From assembly GCA_963812255.1 (NCBI GenBank), contig CAWEUM010000001.1:155211-219210 (forward strand): a DNA stretch of 64,000 bases, given 5' to 3'. A program made the translations under genes and the position numbers. Under the pieces are notes generated by a model. That model worked only from the letters and a program-made list of their open reading frames with translations, was not told the DNA's origin and ran no database searches. This document shows, piece by piece, positions 61,870 to 64,000 of this stretch. How positions within the stretch are numbered: the first letter of the stretch is position 1; every line of letters begins with the position of its first letter. The DNA comes from DATJGR01 sp963812255. Lineage in GTDB: Bacteria > Pseudomonadota > Gammaproteobacteria > Pseudomonadales > Azotimanducaceae.

Positions 61870-62898
61870 TCAGAGATCGGCCGAAAAAATGTTCACACGC
61901 TGATCCCCATCGATGATCGCCACATCGGCAAAGCTCGCAGCCGCTCGCCGCCGACCGAACACACTGTTGCCGATGAACCAGACACCGACGATGCGTGACG
62001 GGGGATCGCGTCCAACGGCCGCCTCGTAGTCCGCTAGGACGTTGCGCGTGTGGCTCGACCATTCACCCAGTCCTGCTGCCCCACTCTGCAACACGAAGTG
62101 CGTCTCACGCGTGTCCCACCAAGGCAGCGGGCAATGAAAGTGACTGCCTGCCGGCAGACTGACGGAGCGCATCCATGTCAGATCCTGACCGTTGTCGAAC
62201 TCGACCGCGATACTTACGTAATCGTGGAACCCGGCTTCCGTTTCGGGGCCGAGCGCGGGAACGGCGTCGTAACGCCATTGGAAAGTGATTTCGGTGGTCG
62301 GCGTGAGCCGAATATCCAGCGCCTTCTTCACGATGCCGAAATCATCGTCGGTATCGGCGCTGATACCCGGTCGACCGTCGCTGGCTCCATCAGCCCAAAC
62401 GTTCGACCGTGCGAGGTACCACAACGGTTCGAAGCCAGCAGGCAGCGGTTTACGCGCTGCAATCACGGCGAGCGCCGCGGTCGCGGCGGGGTCACCGCTG
62501 GCCGCCATCTCCGATACGCCCTGTGCGGCGGTGCCGGAGAAGCGGACCAGCCGGACATGGAAATCCACCGGTACCGGCGATGCCGCGATGAAGCCTTCGG
62601 GATAGGTACCACGGCGATCGGGCCAGTACAGCCCGGAGGGGCGCAGCGTCAGAAATATCTCGCCACCCACTGGCGCGACGAACGTCTCCTGATTGGCAGC
62701 GAAGTTGGTTGCATCACCGTCGTCTCCCACGCGGTACCAGAGCAGGTGCCGCGGCTCGAAGACGACACCGTCAGCCTCGAGATCACCGTCTGCAAATAAG
62801 GCAACCTCGTCGCCTTTCGCTACGCGCAGCCCCGAAGGCAGCCAGCCCGCCATCGCGTTGTCGATGGCCACATCGGCCTGCGCGGCAATGCTGCCCAT
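61870..62898 (-). CDS. DUF3047-domain protein
   Basis: 342 aa. The first half is a lectin-like beta region (GLRVAKGDEVALFADGDLEADGVVFEPRHLLWYRVGD). The C-terminal half matches DUF3047: DFGIVKKALDIRLTPTTEITFQWRYDA, HDYVSIAVEFDNGQDLTWM, LPWWDTRETHFVLQSGAAGLGEW and FADVAIIDGD. ATG 62898 (MGSIAAQADVAID) is used; a GTG at 62979 extends it. No clear signal peptide. Function unknown. It lies 26 bp upstream of the APH-like kinase, likely one operon. Confidence 0.7.
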   Translation of the reverse strand: MGSIAAQADVAIDNAMAGWLPSGLRVAKGDEVALFADGDLEADGVVFEPRHLLWYRVGDDGDATNFAANQETFVAPVGGEIFLTLRPSGLYWPDRRGTYPEGFIAASPVPVDFHVRLVRFSGTAAQGVSEMAASGDPAATAALAVIAARKPLPAGFEPLWYLARSNVWADGASDGRPGISADTDDDFGIVKKALDIRLTPTTEITFQWRYDAVPALGPETEAGFHDYVSIAVEFDNGQDLTWMRSVSLPAGSHFHCPLPWWDTRETHFVLQSGAAGLGEWSSHTRNVLADYEAAVGRDPPSRIVGVWFIGNSVFGRRRAAASFADVAIIDGDQRVNIFSADL

Positions 62899-63051
62899 CA
62901 GTTCCAGCCCTTGTCGGTGATCAAAGCCATCAGTGTATCGACATTCCGGCACGCTACTCCCAGCATCTGCGATGAGCACTGACCAACCGAGCTAGCGTGC
63001 CTGGGGTAGAGATCACTTTAAAGCTCTCAAACCGCATGCGCGTAGCTGTCG

Positions 63052-63758
63052 TTGAGTGCGCTGGCACTGGGTGCGTGCTCCGGTACCCCGCACCGGGGCA
63101 AGGCGACCCACGCCAACGATGCGTCCACGCCGGTGGCCAGCGACGTCGAGGTCGGTGCGGTCGACGATGCGCGGCTGCTCGCGGCGGCAGACAATCGGTG
63201 CCAACTGGCAAGAGACTGTGGACCTTTCCAAACGCAGACCGGGGTGATCGCGGCACCCATCACGTATTCCGTCTACGGGACGCAATACGTGGCCGTCCTC
63301 GCGGGTTGGGGTGGCTCTGGGATCTGTTAAATGCTGTGTTGGCACAAGTTAGGCTCGGTTCGTCGTCAGCCGCATGCTGTTGTTCAAGCTCGACGGCACC
63401 GCTGAGCTGCCACCCCTCGCGCCGCAGTCGCAGACGGTGCTCGATCCGCCACCGGTCACCGGAACCTCCCAACAGATCGCCGATGGGGCGTATCTGTACA
63501 GCAACACCTGCGGTATCTGCCACAGCGATGCGGCCGTGGAGCGGCCTCAATACTGATCTTCGTCATTCCGCTGCGATCAACAGCCTGAGGGTGCGGCACC
63601 AGATCGTCCACGATCGGGTCCTGAGAGAATGGGGCATGATCGCGTGGACGGTGAACCTGAGGCCCTCGCAGATCGAGAACATCAGGCTGTACGCGATCAA
63701 GCGCGCCAATGAGGAAAAGCAATTGGAGGATCAGAGCGCAAAGATGGCAGCCCGTTGA
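63052..63758 (+). pseudogene. Degraded PQQ-dependent alcohol dehydrogenase (quinohemoprotein)
   Basis: Three pieces in three frames match one family. Frame 1 (63052-63330): VGAVDDARLLAAADN, the mature N-terminus, joined directly to TQTGVIAAPITYSVYGTQYVAVLAGWGG from near the C-terminal side of the propeller. Frame 2 (63374-63556): LLFKLDGTAELPPL to GAYLYSNTCGICHSDA with the cytochrome c CxxCH. Frame 3 (to 63758): LRHSAAINSLRVRHQIVHDRVLREWGMIAWT to the C-terminus. Hence a large internal deletion of several hundred codons plus frameshifts. Not functional. Confidence 0.7.
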
Positions 63759-63927
63759 TCGCGTGACTGTTTACACCTGAACCATCGTCAGGTTTTCGCG
63801 GATGTACGGTGGCGATGACGAACTTCACTGATAAACTCGTCGCGCATCGCCTGTCTCCTAGATCGCGCACCAAATCTTGTAATCCAGTCGAGATAACGAA
63901 ACTAACATATTGATATTTTTCGCTTTC

Positions 63928-64000
63928 GCCCCGGTGGCACAGAGGATAGCGCGGCCCCCTCCTAAGGGGCAGGTCACAGGTTCAAATCCTGTCCGGGGCG
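63928..64000 (+). tRNA. tRNA-Arg (anticodon CCT)
   Basis: Cloverleaf: acceptor GCCCCGG (63928-63934) pairs with CCGGGGC (63993-63999); anticodon stem-loop GCCCC-CTCCTAA-GGGGC with anticodon CCT; T-arm ACAGG-TTCAAAT-CCTGT. The D-stem has one A-C mismatch. The gene runs to the last base of the window (discriminator G); whether CCA is encoded cannot be seen. Confidence 0.95.

Overview
This is a GC-rich, densely packed chromosome segment. It is most consistent with a gammaproteobacterium outside the Enterobacterales. The pointers are an EpmC-type EF-P hydroxylase, an AlaA-type aminotransferase, a complete Na+-NQR operon with nqrM and apbE, a canonical CTG-N10-CAG LexA box, an IscR type-1-like box in front of a suf operon, and PilZ/YcgR proteins. 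No rRNA gene, CRISPR array, intact insertion sequence or phage module was seen. One tRNA (Arg, CCT) lies at the right edge.

Layout. 1-7.2 kb: metabolic genes (MFS transporter fragment, SDR, rhodanese, a split membrane/spermidine-synthase pair, acyl-CoA synthetase, PilZ-like protein, cytoplasmic gamma-glutamyltransferase). 7.2-7.5 kb: non-coding DNA with a 20-bp perfect inverted repeat. 8-12.7 kb: alaA, then a tightly overlapping minus-strand operon tusA-like/GGCT/epmC/FAD-oxidoreductase/NAD-kinase-like. 12.9-25.5 kb: an eleven-gene, single-strand, mostly start/stop-overlapping cluster of envelope proteins (TPR + TonB-C, low-complexity lipoprotein, lipoprotein with BON-like tail, membrane TPR protein, PEGA + SUMF1, small secreted protein, actin/Hsp70-like + FHA-like protein, two paired membrane VWA proteins, two lipoproteins). 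I recognise no described system here; it is the best candidate for a new one. 26-32.5 kb: sufB-C-D-S, A-type carrier, sufT, sufE behind an IscR-like site. 32.5-43.5 kb: mixed accessory genes, including an internally shortened VOC protein, an arylsulfatase remnant beside a DUF3604 protein, a Crp/Fnr regulator, an apparently SOS-controlled gene of unknown function, MOSC, sulfotransferase, YcgR-like and a paired TIGR04282/TIGR04283 set. 43.5-49.7 kb: SDR, M23 peptidase, metallophosphoesterase + GT4 pair, NhaD/ArsB-type permease. 49.8-58.1 kb: Usp, nqrABCDEF, terminator, apbE, nqrM, CBS protein. 58.1-64 kb: DsbA-NhaA fusion, methyltransferase, APH-like kinase, DUF3047 protein, a PQQ-alcohol-dehydrogenase pseudogene and tRNA-Arg.

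How genes work together. NQR pumps Na+ while oxidising NADH; ApbE attaches FMN to NqrB/NqrC and NqrM is needed for its maturation. The nearby NhaA fusion and NhaD-type permease can use or rebalance the sodium gradient. The suf operon supplies Fe-S clusters, including that of NqrF. The 12.9-25.5 kb cluster looks like one transcription unit building an inner-membrane and periplasm-spanning assembly. All calls are from reading sequence and translations; no database search was run.
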